DNA of 42,383 nucleotides from Jaapia argillacea MUCL 33604 (lineage: Eukaryota; Basidiomycota; Agaricomycetes; Jaapiales; Jaapiaceae), in contig KL197789.1 in the NCBI GenBank assembly GCA_000697665.1, positions 23,929 to 66,311 of the forward strand. The letters run 5' to 3'. The notes under the pieces are model-generated. The model was not told the DNA's origin. It did not search any database and saw only the letters and a program-made list of their open reading frames with translations. Within the stretch, counting starts at the first letter, position 1, and the number at the start of each line of letters is the position of its first letter. Positions 10,460-21,433 of the stretch are shown here, piece after piece. A program made the position numbers and the translations under genes.

Positions 10460-11525
10460 ATCGCCCTCCCTTACGACTTGAACTACATCCCACCAAACGG
10501 ACCCACTTGTACGTCTCCATCCACAGCACTTCATTTCACTGAGGCTCTCGTTACTAACAAACAGAGACAGCCCTCCACGTAGGTAGCCCAAGCTAGTCGT
10601 TACCGTCTCTGGTGTTGGGGAGTCGTATTGGCTGGTCTCGCAGAGGTTCTGGGACGGTCACTGGCAGGGTAGCTGTGATCAAGTCGAAATGTCACTCTGC
10701 TCGATCGTTTCTTCTAGCAGTGAGTATTACCCTCATCTCCATCTATGCGAGTCGCACTTACCTTGTCTCTTAGAATCTCCCCGACTACTGTTGCACCCCT
10801 ATCGAGTCGCCGCCCAACTTGGAAGGATTATTCGTCGTCTTGGATCACAGCACATCATCCATCTCATCCCCAAGTGTTTCAAGTCCCATCTTCTAATTCT
10901 CGACGCACTCAGACTCATGGTCGTGAACAGGCGTGATCGTTGATTTGTTCTCTTCGGTCATTCTCTTGGATCGCAGTGCAGCTGCCTCAGCCCCAAGTAG
11001 TATAAGTTTCCTCTGATCGCCAACGCCTCCAAACTCAGGACGCCTTTCTGGAGCCGTGTAAGTCGTTGATTCCACTCCCGCTGGTGGTGAAAACTCATAT
11101 TCTCCCTTTTCAGCATTTGATCGCCCTCATCGCCCAAGCCAATGGTGGTGCCTCAGCCTCACAAGACGCTTGTAAAAGCAAGATCGCCGAGACGGCAGGA
11201 CGCATAACGTTGGGAGGTATCGTTTTACAAATAGGTATATTCAATTTCCTTCGTTCTCCTTTCCGTTGTCACTTTGCTTACATCGACGTTTACTTGTCAG
11301 CTGCCCTCACCGCCGACTTCGTCTGTGCCATCGAGTTGCTCTGGCGGTTCTGATGCAATACTAGCGTCCGTAAAGTCGAGTCAACACGTCCTCCTTCAAC
11401 AGACGTCCTCGACGGTCGGGATGATAACTCTCGCCATGTTCACGCCGAACTTCTTCCACCCCGACGTTGTCTCGTCTAGCAGGCGAGCAGGCTTACAACT
11501 GTAGGTCCACCACTCGTCCACCACC
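10460..11525 (+). pseudogene. RTA1-like protein, copy 2 (badly decayed)
   Basis: Tandem paralogue of 8584-9870. Recognisable pieces: DLNYIPPNGPT (10478); SRYRLWCWGVVLAGLAEVLG (10597-10655); after a GTGAGT intron ending CTCTTAG, ISPTTVAPLS and LGRIIRRLGSQH (10771-10860); HLIALIAQANGGASASQDAC and ITLGGIVLQI (11115-11235); DFVCAIELLWRF ending in TGA (11316-11353); and TVGMITLAMFTPNFFHPDVV (11413-11470). The block with DKNIRLMVLG and YRTVELADGW present in copy 1 is deleted. Several frame changes and stops are present. Confidence 0.8.
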
Positions 11526-11529
11526 CGAC

Positions 11530-11815
11530 CGACCTTTATCATTGCAACATCCCGTACCAACAAAATAGGAACGAACTCTCGCTTTCTAAAGCAGCATCCC
11601 GTGGAATGGCATACGTTGTATGCGACACTTCTTTGAAGCTCTGATGCTGTAACTCTACTTGGTCGTCTGGCCTGCCTTGATCACCATTTCTGGAACTCGG
11701 CGATACTACTCGCTGGGCCTATCTCGCTCGTACTCTCTCTCCGTCAGTCGAGGAGCGTGATTTCTTCAAAACCGATCTTGAGATTAGCTGGCCGCGACGG
11801 ACGAGGGAAATTTAC
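11530..11815. other. Intergenic, nothing recognised
   Basis: Between the RTA1-like copy 2 and the second TBC fragment. No convincing coding frame or repeat seen. Confidence 0.4.
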
Positions 11816-11819
11816 GGGG

Positions 11820-12260
11820 CTTGGATTGTTTTGAGGTTCTGAGAGGTGCACAGAACTCCTCCGACGGCTGGACACGTTGGACCCTGAAGTCGACTCTACT
11901 CGTCGAGCGAATGGTTGCTGCGGGGATACTTTTCGGCCACTTCCCTTTCGCAACAAAATACGACGACGCTGACTTCACAAGCAGTCAACCACCCGCATCC
12001 TTGTCGACCATACCCGTGACCCCTTGTTTCCCTCTTGAATCAAAAGACGCCGATGAGAAGGCCCGATTCGCCTCATGCTTCTTCCCATCAAACTCGAATC
12101 TCAACAACATCCCTCCTCACGCACGTTGATGAACTTTTCGCTCTGAACCCGCCCACTCGCCCTTCCCACTGTATGTCCGAGTTCATGGGCTTGCAAAGTG
12201 TTATCCCCTCCTGGTCAGAGACACCTTCTGACTTGCCAGATCATCTAGCCAGCGGATGAT
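11820..12260 (+). pseudogene. TBC1D20/GYP8-type Rab-GAP, C-terminal fragment, copy 2
   Basis: Carries only the tail of the gene found at 5600-6829: YDDADFTSSQPPAS, FPLESKDADEKARFASC, FPSNSNLN and, after a frame change, HVDELFALNPPTRPSHCMSE followed by FMGLQSVIPSW and SETPSDLPD (to about 12243). The copy-1 counterpart reads YPPTRPSFCISEFM and SDTPSDLLDDDE. The TBC catalytic core and membrane anchor are absent, so this is a relic. It is followed by B copy 2 in the same convergent arrangement as copy 1. Confidence 0.6.
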
Positions 12261-12960
12261 CAATGTGTTCGGGTTGTAGTTGCGGGTAATCTTTTTCCGT
12301 CGCTACAACGTTGACACACTGACGGCTGTGAAGGTTTCTATCGCGTCGCAACATCGCCCATACAATCAAGCCTATCCCCATTGAGACTGAGCGAGCCATT
12401 GATAACAATGGAGCACCAATCACATCGTGTCGCAATCGTATGGAGCTGTGGGTCACGCGTAAAACGGGGGAGGTAGACTCTTGGGTCCATAGACCGTTTC
12501 GGAAAGTCAGAACAACGCGTTTGCGGTCGGTATGGAAAAGTGGGCCAAGGACCGTAGGAGAGTTATATTTCTGCATTGTGAGATTTGAGGTCAGGGAGGG
12601 AGACCGTTGGGGGTGTATGTGGAGGGGACGTCTGAAGTTGTTGAGATGAAGGGATGTGGTTCGGTGGAGCGACGTTGGGATTTGTAGTAAGAGAGGGGAG
12701 AAATCTGACGGGAGGGCTAACTAGCAGTGGTGAATAAAGGGAGGGGGGGCGTGCGTCGAGCTGGGATAATGTTGGGAAAATCAACGAGTTCGAGGACGGT
12801 ATAATCTTGTAAATGGAACTCGGTGGTGTTTTCAAACGGAGGGGATGAGAACGGCCGAGTGAGAACATATATCGATGGGACGGCTAACCTGCAGCTAACC
12901 TGCAACGCACCTGTATAATGACCAGTTCTAGTGCTCCTGTATATCCATACGATGAAACTT
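12241..12960 (-). pseudogene. Family 'B' unknown protein, copy B2 (3' part)
   Basis: Minus-strand sequence related to B1, B3 and B4. It starts near 12880 with the stretch equivalent to KTTE...LQDYTVLELVDFPN, runs through Pro/Ser/Thr-rich sequence, then VVLTFRNGLWTQESTSPVLR, APLLSMARSVSMGIGLIVWA and NVVATEKDYPQLQPEHIDHP, ending at 12241. The hydrophobic SMARSVSMGIGLIVWAM run could be a membrane segment. The 5' part with DFDDL and the GATA array is missing; homology to the other copies ends near 12900. Confidence 0.45.
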
Positions 12961-14480
12961 GGGAGATAGGGAGTCATGGCGAAAGCAGTGGTTGAGAGGT
13001 GAACCACAACAGAGTATTAGGTTGTCAATTAACCAATAGCAAGGGCACATTGAGATGCGGAGACGTATGGATTTCGTTCGGCATGCTACACCGAGGCACT
13101 GCACTCCATTAGAACCCGCACAGCTCTGAGAGATTCCAGTCCGATCGCGAGCCGAAGGGCTTTCAGAAACTTTTTGAAGTCTAGGGTGCGGCGAAAGTGA
13201 ACATTGGAAGGTGAAACAGGGATCTATTGTTGAAGGCTTCAGGTCGTACAATGACAATACGCAAGTCGACGATTCGGCTCGACTTAGGCGTCACGGTCCT
13301 CACCGGCCCGGCACCACTTCGTTTATGCAGGGTGCCAGTGGTAGCATTGTTTTTGTTTCGCTTGCAATTCGCTTGATTGTCCTCCAGCCAGCTCCCCGAC
13401 CAATATCCCTGGTTACTCGTCCCATAATCTTCTTGAATCTTCTCTGTATCCTCGTTGTTGGAAATTCGTTGATTTGCAACTGTACACGAATGAAGTCCAC
13501 CCCCCAGATTGAGGATACAGAATGGGGACCGATCTTCTCCAGGGTACGATGCCTTTGAGGGTTCATTTTACGCGCTTGTCATTCATACAGCACGGCACCT
13601 GAAGCCATCCGGAGTCATGGTTTGCACCCCGACACGAGTGCAAGGCTGCGCCTGTCATGTAACCTCTCGAAGAACCCGACATATAGAAGGCGGGGGGAGA
13701 AGGTGGTACTCGGCGTCGAAGTCCGATCGGTGTTATTTCGTGATTCGCCATTATCACGCTGGTGGTCATGATCATGAGGGATGGAACCAGGAAACCATAT
13801 GGCTCTTCGATGTACCGCTGCGGGGTTGTTGCGGAAGGGTGAATCGCTTGTTGTGTGTTCAACTTGCTCATGCGACTTGGATAGTCCTGAGTTGGTTGAG
13901 AATTGAGACGGTGAGCCGAGTGGATGTGACCTGCTTTATGGATGGGCCTGGAAGCGTACGTCCAGGTAGGCTATAACTCTGGGAAACCAAACTCAAGCCC
14001 TCATGTGATTCTTCTGAATCGTATTGCAATAGGACATTCTTGAATGCTCCAATGGAAGGTGAACGTGATATGGTGACGCTTAAGCTCTAGCTGAGAGCTG
14101 TTTTTGAGTCCATGAGTGCGAGAATGTCACACTTCTGTGGAACATGGGCGAGAGGAAACTCCCAGGTATGCCTTGTTGCCATATCCCCGAGCGGGAGGTT
14201 GACTGTCACCATCCCATCCATGGTCTCTTTAGATGGATTGTTGGGAGTCAGGAATTTCCGACTCGCACTGACGCCTTAGCACCCTAAAATGAGTCTTCGC
14301 CCATAAGGATCCATCCATTCGCCGATTGGAAAGGTGCCGTGTGTCGAGAGGACAAAGTTGGACCCTGTATGCACTTATCCTGGTCCTGATCGTAGGTTGG
14401 TATTGAATGGCTCTAAGGTTTTGGGGTGTTGGACTATGGGAGCATCATCACGCCTTTTCGCGCACGTTCATACCTCGCCG
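12960..14480. other. Unassigned stretch with two open frames of unknown meaning
   Basis: Open plus-strand frames at 13211-13558 (with a hydrophobic run SLVTRPIIFLNLLCILVVGN) and 13509-13976 (YALVIHTARHLKPSGVMVCT, WIVLSWLRIETV) overlap in different frames. An antisense frame at 13300-13566 is equally open. No family was recognised and there is no paralogue elsewhere in the window. 13977-14480 has no frame of note. It may be a unique decayed gene or ordinary spacer. Confidence 0.3.
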
Positions 14481-14490
14481 ACCCCCCAAA

Positions 14491-14500
14491 ACATATATAA
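14491..14500 (+). promoter_or_regulatory. TATA box of the 14542 gene
   Basis: ACATATATAA lies about 45 nt upstream of the ATG at 14542, with a pyrimidine-rich CCCCCCATCCAC stretch between. It is the cleanest core promoter in the window. Confidence 0.65.
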
Positions 14501-14541
14501 TCCCCCCATCCACTTGAGCCCAACCCATCATCCCCCATTCG

Positions 14542-15327
14542 ATGACAACCGAAGCAATCATGTCTGACGATACACTTGGACTCGACCCCGCTATCCAGCA
14601 GCGCATCCAAGGAATCCTCTCCGCTCCTCTCGACGAAGAGGCAGTCGCCGCCGAGCTTGACAAAATCATAATTGGCCCGCCGTTCAGGCGCTTCCCAGCT
14701 GTGGCCTATTTCGAAGGGCCCAAAGTCGTCGTCAAAGTCGAGTTGAAGCCTGGAATTTTCCCGCTCGGTGGTGAAGAGTTTGATGGGATGATCCATCCTC
14801 CCGTTGAAGGTACGTCGCGTCATTATTATGTCTTCACGGTTCTTCACGGCAATACTTACCTCGTTTGGTTTGTTGTCTGAAGGGAAGAGCGTTGGAAACC
14901 TCTATGTCCGGCGCCCCCTCCAAGGGTCCTATAGGATCAAGGTCTCCATCACTCAGGAGCGTACAACTATAGTATTCAGGAAGCGCCTCATCAGGGACCA
15001 CAGGAGGCCTGGAGAGGAGGAACCAAACCCAGCCGAAGAACCAGACGAGTCGGAGTACCTTGACGACCCCATTCGCGTCGATGCAGTCGTGAGTCGTTTA
15101 TTCGAATTTGACTAACTTCTTTGGAACTCAACTGCGTTATTCTCTTATCGCCCACTAGTTTGTCGGTGAGTACAGTGGTGGTTGACAGATTCCGTGCAAT
15201 AGTTGAATGATTTTTTACTGATCCTTTTTCCTACTTAATAGGAACTGGGTTCGCCTCTTCTGTCAATGATACTAATGGTTTCGGTGTCTGGAGGCGCTCG
15301 GGCGTTCGCCCTCCTGTCCGAGCTTGA
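14542..15327 (+). CDS. Hypothetical 188-residue protein, apparently intact, four exons
   Basis: Proposed exons 14542-14809, 14883-15088, 15159-15165 and 15242-15327 sum to 567 nt in one frame. Exon 1 encodes MTTEAIMSDDTLGLDPAIQQ, a helical start, then FRRFPAVAYFEGPKVVVKVE and LKPGIFPLGGEEFDGMI. Exon 2 encodes SVGNLYVRRPLQGSYRIKVS and an acidic end EEPNPAEEPDESEYLDDP. Donors GTACGT, GTGAGT and GTGAGT and acceptors CTGAAG, CACTAG and TTAATAG are good. Exon 3 is only 7 nt (TTTGTCG). If it is skipped, exon 4 is read in another frame that is also open and ends at TAA 15329-15331, so two C termini are possible. A second in-frame ATG lies at 14560. A TATA box sits 45 nt upstream. No family recognised; no internal stops and no second copy here. 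Confidence 0.7.
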
Positions 15328-15334
15328 ATAAGTG

Positions 15335-15915
15335 CTCTCACGTAGTCCTTGCATTGGTAGGTCATACAGGCCGTCATTTTAGTTCCTTCATATTCTCTCC
15401 TACACCTCATCAGTTTTCTGATGTCGCTACATTTCAGGACTAAGGCATTCTTGTGAAGTTTCTCGTATTGAATGTTGTCGACTCTCCTTGTGACGGATGT
15501 CCCTCTCCTTCTACGATTGTTGTACGATTTGTGTTGCCCAGAATTGTTCGGTGTTGCGTTGATATCGTGTATGAGTTTTTACGACGCATGTCCCACTGCA
15601 AGGATACGACTTCGGGAAATCAAGTTAGTAAGTAGTAAGGGGCCACAGGCAGCCTTATGAATGAGCAACATTTTACATTCGTTCGAAATACCATATCCAC
15701 TTGACTGAAGCCTTGACACTCGTTTCTCGCTCCGCATATAGAGACATGAGATAAGAAATTTCTGAAAACTTCGAATACGATCTGTCAGACGGGGCTGCAG
15801 CCAAGTCCAACCCTTGCCATTGGTGGAGAATAAGGCAGCGCAAACAAAGAAGAAACTAAAGCAGGCAACCTCCCTTCGGCATATGAATAGACGCTGATTC
15901 ACCGACATACTGGGG
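15335..15915. other. Intergenic / 3' flank
   Basis: Follows the 188-residue gene. A minus-strand frame at 15579-15944 is open but resembles no family and overlaps the end of B3. Nothing else supportable. Confidence 0.35.
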
Positions 15916-17620
15916 TCAGGCGACCGCCGAGGCTCGAAATCCATAAACTAGAAACGCACACCACCCTTCCCACTGGGAGCTGCACTTCAACCCAATAGCT
16001 TTCACGAACTCTTCGACCCCGCCTCCAACTCCGAAGTAAACCAACTTTGCAGCCACCAAACACAAATAACCATCTGATTCGCTCCCAGTCACAGGATTAT
16101 TCACCTAGACATTCACATCTACACCAACGTCGACGCTTTAGGTCGTGAAGGAGGAAATCCATCGCCTCGCGGATGATGAAGACGGACATCTTGTGAAAGA
16201 GGCAGGCCGGTACGTGCGTTCCCCAAAAGACGGAGGTAGACTCTCAGGTCTGTAGATCGTTTTGGATGTAACGACGTCGTATTTGCGGTCGGTATAGAAA
16301 GAGGGCCAAGAGCCAGAGGAGAGTGGAGGAGATTTGAGGGAAGGGAGGAAGGCTGTTTGGAGTGTATGCGAGACGAGGAGGTGGGGTTCGGTGAGGGGAT
16401 GTTGGGAGTTGTAGTGGTAGGGGAGAGGGGAGAGACTTGATCGGGAGGGTAAGTAAGGGTGGTGGATAAATAGTGGGAAGGGGAGGGAGAGGCGTACACT
16501 AAGCTAGGGTGACGTTGGATAAAGTGATGAGTTCGAGGACTGATTCGATATAATCTTGTAAATGGGTCTCAGTTGTCTTTTCAGATGGAGAGACGAGAAC
16601 GGTCGAGAGAGAAGGTATAGCGACGGGATGGCCATCCCGCACCCAAAATACGAAGCTCCATCAATAACCATACTGTCCAACTAGGAAACAAAACCGTACC
16701 TCGAGAATCCGTCTACCCGAAACTCCAGAGGGGTCGAACGCAGACGATCGACGACATCAAGGCTAGATTTCCCGCGTCTTTGATCCTCCTTCATGGCATC
16801 GGGTCGAGATCGGATGGGACATCGAGGTGTGATGATGGCAGATTCGTCGATGGCGTTATCTGGTGAGATGGGTTGGGGTGGGCGTGGAGGAGGTCGTATC
16901 TTGCGGTAATTATTTGGACTGGATGGGGAGCTCGAATACCCTTGGACTATTTTCAACACGTAGGGCTTCAGGCTCCTAGAGACTGCGTTAGGTTTGATGA
17001 GTTTGATGCACAAGACAAACGTACCGCCGATCGGGACCCATGAGAAACCCCAACAGCTGGCACAAAAGCAACCTCGTACCGCTTCTCTCAATTCATCCAA
17101 ACCATACCCCTCCTCCAGGTCCTAAACTTCACAGTCCCTCCTTCCCAGAGAGTCGAGGATACCGGAAGGCCGTAGCGAGGTTCGTAGGCACGTCGTCTGC
17201 TTTAGCTTGGCGCTTGCATGCAACGCTTTTCAGGTTTGTCGTATTGGAGATTGGGGCCAACGAGCGTTTCTTGTCCCATTTGTTTCGAGTGCTTCTCTTC
17301 TGGCGAGGAAGGTGCGTGTGTTGGACGGGAGAGTTTAGAGGATCGGGAGAGGAGGATGTGTTGTGGACAAGGAGGTGTGAGAGAACGCATGGCCTGTGGA
17401 TTTCGGTTTGGAGGGAGGTGGGAGGAGGGTGGTCTTCATGAGGCGTCTCGCAGAGATCTGCAACGACATCCTCATCGCAGGCCTTGTGAACGAGATCGTC
17501 GAAATCAAAGTCGATCGGCACGCCAAAGGAAGTCTGTGTCCAATCGGAGCTAGGGCCGAGATAAGATAAGATAAGCTAAAGAGAACAGAAATTCAACGGG
17601 ATGAAGTCGACTTACTGCGT
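15916..17620 (-). pseudogene. Family 'B' unknown protein, copy B3 (best preserved)
   Basis: Minus-strand. A putative intron (GTAAGTCGAC...CTCTTTAG, about 17613-17574) precedes LILSYLGPSSDWTQ, IDFDFDDLVHKACDEDVVAD, ETPHEDHPPP and SPVQHTHLPRQKRS, in one frame from about 17575 to 17130. A second open segment (17100-16681) carries GCFCASCWGFSWVPIGG, FVLCIKLIKPNAVSRSLKPY, VLKIVQGYSSSPS and SLDVVDRLRSTPLEF. Then KTTETHLQDYIESVLELITL (about 16575) and, past 16104, NNPVTGSESDGYLCLVAAKL and VYFGVGGGVEEFVKAIGLKC, ending at 15916. Frame changes between segments suggest either introns I could not place or decay. Function unknown. It stands head-to-head with the UGGT copy at 18130, as B4 does with the UGGT copy at 36270. 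Confidence 0.5.
17560..17575. repeat. (GATAA)3-type array in B3
   Basis: GATAAGATAAGATAAG, identical to 8522-8537 and 35860-35875. On the minus strand it begins directly after a putative acceptor CTCTTTAG and reads LILSYL. Confidence 0.7.
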
Positions 17621-18129
17621 GAACCGGTGCTCAGGATAGGACTGGTCTGCGTAGAGGGTAAAGGGTGGGGTTAGACACATGTCGAAAGATCGACGTTTGG
17701 CCGCTGCTAGAGAGACTCAGCCTCACATTCCGTAGTCTCCAAGGTCGGGTCCACGTGCAGCTTAGGCGAGATGCCTAACCACGGCCAACTGCAACAGCGA
17801 AGAGATGAACTCACAACGAAAGCGCACGGTTGGGGTGGGTTGTTGGGAGAGGCAGCCTTCCATCGTGTTATGCAAGTCAGCACGTGAGTTCGTTGATTAT
17901 AGACGTGACGCGTTGGGTCGAGTCTAATTTATTGTATCCGCTCCGTTGATGCGCGAGGGCCGGCCATCGGGGTCCTAACCCTAACCGATCTGAACACACC
18001 CGTAAATGTGCAGAGGGCAGCTCAGAACGAAGCACCCACACGAACGTTCATAGTGAGGCTCCTTTTCGAATTCATATAATCAAAGTAGGTCCCTCAGTTT
18101 GTCAGAGCGATTTTGTTTAATTAATCCAA

Positions 18130-20680
18130 CAGAAAATATGGTGGAGATAATTCGGCGTTGCATATCAGTGGTGCGCCCAAATTAGAGGCGACGGTAGAGT
18201 GGTATAGAGACACGCAGAGTCAAAGATGGGAGGACGGGATGTGGAAAAGGAGTGTGGGAGCTGGGTTGATTGGTATGGGGAGAGGTTGTGTTGATAGATG
18301 CTTCATCTCTCAGTCCCAAACTTCAGGTAAGTTGGCGTTCTGCGCTTTGCATTTAGAACGATAGTTGACGAGTTGACCTGTAACTATAGCTCGTCGAAAC
18401 CGAAACCAAACACCCTCCCCATCGACCTCATCGACCCAAAAACCCACAATGTTCAGCGACCCTCTACGCCCTCCCGCTTCCTCCAATTTCCGTGCTCTTC
18501 GCCCGCATCTTTATTCATTATCGATCGCGAGTGAGGTGAATCTAAGGGTGGAGTACCCTGCTTCGAAAGATGCGGTTGGCACCAGGGAACGACCTGCTTG
18601 TCAGGATATGGTACCACTCTGCGCTGGAAAATGGATGGTCCATGTCAAATCCTTCCAGTACGTTTGCTCTGTTATCGATTCCCTATGCAGTCGTTTTTAT
18701 GACGACTTTATTTGAGCAGGGACAGAATCTGGAAATCGCACTGTCGGCGAGTCCTCAGCCTAGGAAATTCGATCTTGGAGTTGATCAAAAGCTTACCGAG
18801 TCCTCGATAACAACACTCTGCATTCAATTCACCCGTTGACGGAAGACGAGTCGCTAGGTTTGTCTCCCATCCCCTTCCATTTCTTCCTTGCTCACCCTCG
18901 CGCCTCTACCCTCAGCAATAGGCTTCTGAGCAACTCAACTTACTATCACCTCACTAAGCCTGCCACGACCCTAACTAAGCCAACTCAGAGCCTCCTCCCA
19001 TATCCTTCCTGGCTCGTCCCGTTGTCTTCTGTGAGGAATTAAGCCAAGAAATCAGGAATAATCAGGTTGGGAAGGTCCGGAGTGGAATTAGTGCGGCGTG
19101 GCTGAACGGAGGGGCTGTACGATAGGGAAAAGTAAACTCTTTCCGGTACGTCGTTCACCCCCCTTCTAACCACAATCCCTCTCAACTTCAATTCCGTTAG
19201 ACAATGGGCTCCTTCACCGTTTACATCGCGAACGCCCGCTCGTACTCTCGCTCGCTACCGCACCTCAGTCTCTGACACCTCGAAGCAATGGCTTTGTTAA
19301 CTCCGAAGGGCTATTTGATGCTGGTGATAGACAAGAGAAGGGCGGTGTGGTAGTTTGGTGGAATGGTTTGAGGGAGGATTGTTGGTCCCGGCTGTGAGGT
19401 GGAGTTTGAGCTGATAATGAGTGTAGGTGTAGGTATCAGAAATGGGGCAAGCCGTTGGAAGTCGTGAGCCCCCCCTGCCTCCTTTCTTCTCTCTTCCCAC
19501 TCACTAATCCAGGCGCATATACCTAGCTCCCCGCCCTTTTCACCCAACCACCTTCTCGTTTCCTTCGCTTTCTCAAAATTCTCAGTCGTATTATAGAACA
19601 ACCTCTCCACCTTCTTACCTACACCTCGATCTATCAACAACTAAAGATCCCCAACCTTCTGCTTGCCTATCAATGAAAGGCAAAAGCTTACCTTCATCAT
19701 TCGACCAAACAGGAACGACTCTACCTGAACCCAAAACCTTTGCATAATCCCACCTACCCTCCGACTCAAGAAGTTGGTACTGCTCATTTTTGCCGGTCGA
19801 GAACAGCGATGATGTTGGAGGGGTTGTGTTTCGTTTATTGGTTTGTTCTGAAGGTCAGGACGTTCTCATAGCTCACCAACGCACGAACACCGGCCTGACC
19901 TTTCCACGGTAACCTCAGGTATCACGAATTCAGATCCTTACCGACCCAAATCTTCCGTCCGTCAATCGGTATAACCTGATACCAGTGCCCTTGTTATTGC
20001 CGAGTCGGAGTCGGAGAATTTCGTTTCGCGCGATTTGGACGGTGTGATTGGGGACGGACACGGTGGGAAGAAAGAGGAGTTGGCGAAGGCTAGGACTTAT
20101 GCAAAGAGGTCAGCTGTAGACGTTAGTGAAAATGGGGAGTTGGAACACGGCTTTTGAACGGGATATGGATGATGTACGTCTCCGTTCCTTTTTTCTTTCC
20201 CTCCCTTCCGTTTTTTGCGTTGAGGCTTTCGGTCGGTGTTTGAGAATGTATGTGTCGTTACTCACTGGGCTTTTGTAGGATTTCTCGAGGAATATACGAA
20301 TCGAGACCGGACAGCGGTCTACGGTCATCTCTGTTTCCTCGCTGCGCTTTCGTCATCCGACCTTCCCTCGCTGAACGCTTGAACATATTGCTTGGATTGA
20401 CTTCATCCACAACCATTCAGACACCTCTCCGCCCCCTCCAACCACATGAACGAAATGTATTCATCACTCAAGTCGCATGCCCTTTATAACCCCCTCTCGC
20501 TCAAACCTTCGCAGTTGCATCTACTCCGTGTGTTATGCCTGTCTTCGTAACTCGCGTCACCCAACAATGGGCCGCAGATGACAGGCATGAAAGAGCACCA
20601 CCTGGCAGGTGGCGGCGTTCTTGAGGCTCATGTTTATGATGAATTCGTTAGGATGAGTGGGATCGTCGTCGACTGATTGG
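18130..20680 (+). pseudogene. UDP-glucose:glycoprotein glucosyltransferase (UGGT), N-terminal part, copy U1
   Basis: UGGT is the ER folding sensor that reglucosylates misfolded glycoproteins; its N-terminal half is a series of thioredoxin-like domains. Pieces seen: SGAPKLEATVEWYRDTQ (18164) then, one frame over, KECGSWVDWYGERLC (18257); SSNFRALRPHLYSLS (18480); the tract matching ALAKLTQNIPSYASLLARRV of copy U2 (about 18925-19040); GLFDAGDRQEKGGVVVWWNG (19311); the exon for NLFNIVAVLD and KVERLFYNTTENFEKAK, here in reverse orientation (19535-19860); GFLEEYTNRDRTAV (20280); and EAHVYDEFVRMSGIVVD (20627). Many frame changes and stops. The C-terminal GT24 catalytic domain is absent. The gap 17621-18129 shows only sequence shared with 35900-36270. 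Confidence 0.8.
19535..19860 (-). other. Internal inversion within UGGT copy U1
   Basis: Both flanks align with U2 and U3 on the plus strand, but this ~325-bp piece aligns only when reverse-complemented. Read on the minus strand it gives AACATCATCGCTGTTCTCGA (U2: AACATCATGGCCATTCTTGA), then GTCGTTCCTGTTTGGTCGAA (U2: GTCGTTCCTGTTTTGTCGAA), then GVGKKVERLFYNTTENFEKA (U2: QKMGRLFYYMIENVRRA). Plus-strand homology resumes near 19920 at TATCACGAATTCAG. Breakpoints are approximate to about 20 nt. Confidence 0.75.
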
Positions 20681-21433
20681 GTTTGAGTCCTGGAGCAGCA
20701 GCGCAGCGGTCAATGGTAAAGTGAGCAGCTTCATCCTTCGCTTCCTCAAGGTTCGGCTTGTCTGATCGCGTCGTGACCAGTTTGGTTGTGGGACCAGTAC
20801 TACTTGGAGAATTTGACGTAAGTATAGCCGATTTTAAGTTATTGGAAGCCCGTTGAAATGAAACCTGGAATCGAGTTCGTTTTTGAAGCACTGAAAGATG
20901 TGCTACAGGATGTTGGCGCCTATGACAAGTGAGTCTGTGCCAGCCTGCGTAGCAGGTGATTCTGACTCTATTATCTTGGTCAAAGGGCTGCACTTATCTC
21001 GTAGCTCTGGCTTCATCTCTTGTTTTGTCAATCTAGATCCCTGACCCAGGCAAAATTGGGTTGTTCAACGCACCCCAACACCCTCGAACTCGAAACCGTC
21101 ATCTTTTACATACCCAAGCCATGTTATGGTTGATCTTGTATTCCCACTGCGTTGGCTCATCGTCCTCATCGAAGATGTCAATATCTTCCTCCACTGTTGG
21201 ACTACGTACTCGAGGTTGAGATGAGAGCTTCAATCATTCACCGTGATTATAACTATGAGTCACCAATTGGAATTCAAATGCCAAAGTCACAATAGCACAC
21301 AACAAAGATACTGGCCCCTAATGTACATCCAGGCTACAACCGTGAGTACTCTCCTGAAGACCCCAGATCAGTTCCAGTTCAAAAAACCACAGTATCATCA
21401 GAATAATCCTCTTCATCTGAACATGCCTTTGAG
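20680..21433. other. Spacer between UGGT copy U1 and the CHAT-B 3' end
   Basis: Includes a minus-strand open frame at 20634-20993 (DKPNLEEAKDEAAHFTIDRC) with no recognised family, followed by about 440 nt of 3' flank of CHAT-B. The equivalent place by CHAT-C (38190-38674) differs in length and content. Confidence 0.35.

Noticed and set aside
17970-17990. Telomere-like CCTAACCCTAACC
   Set aside because: Only about two units, and the homologous place in the 36-kb copy has only a loose match, so chance is likelier than a telomere scar.
19311-19640. Independent minus-strand gene opposite UGGT copy U1
   Set aside because: Its best part (KVERLFYNTTENFEKA) is a UGGT exon in an inverted segment, not a separate gene.
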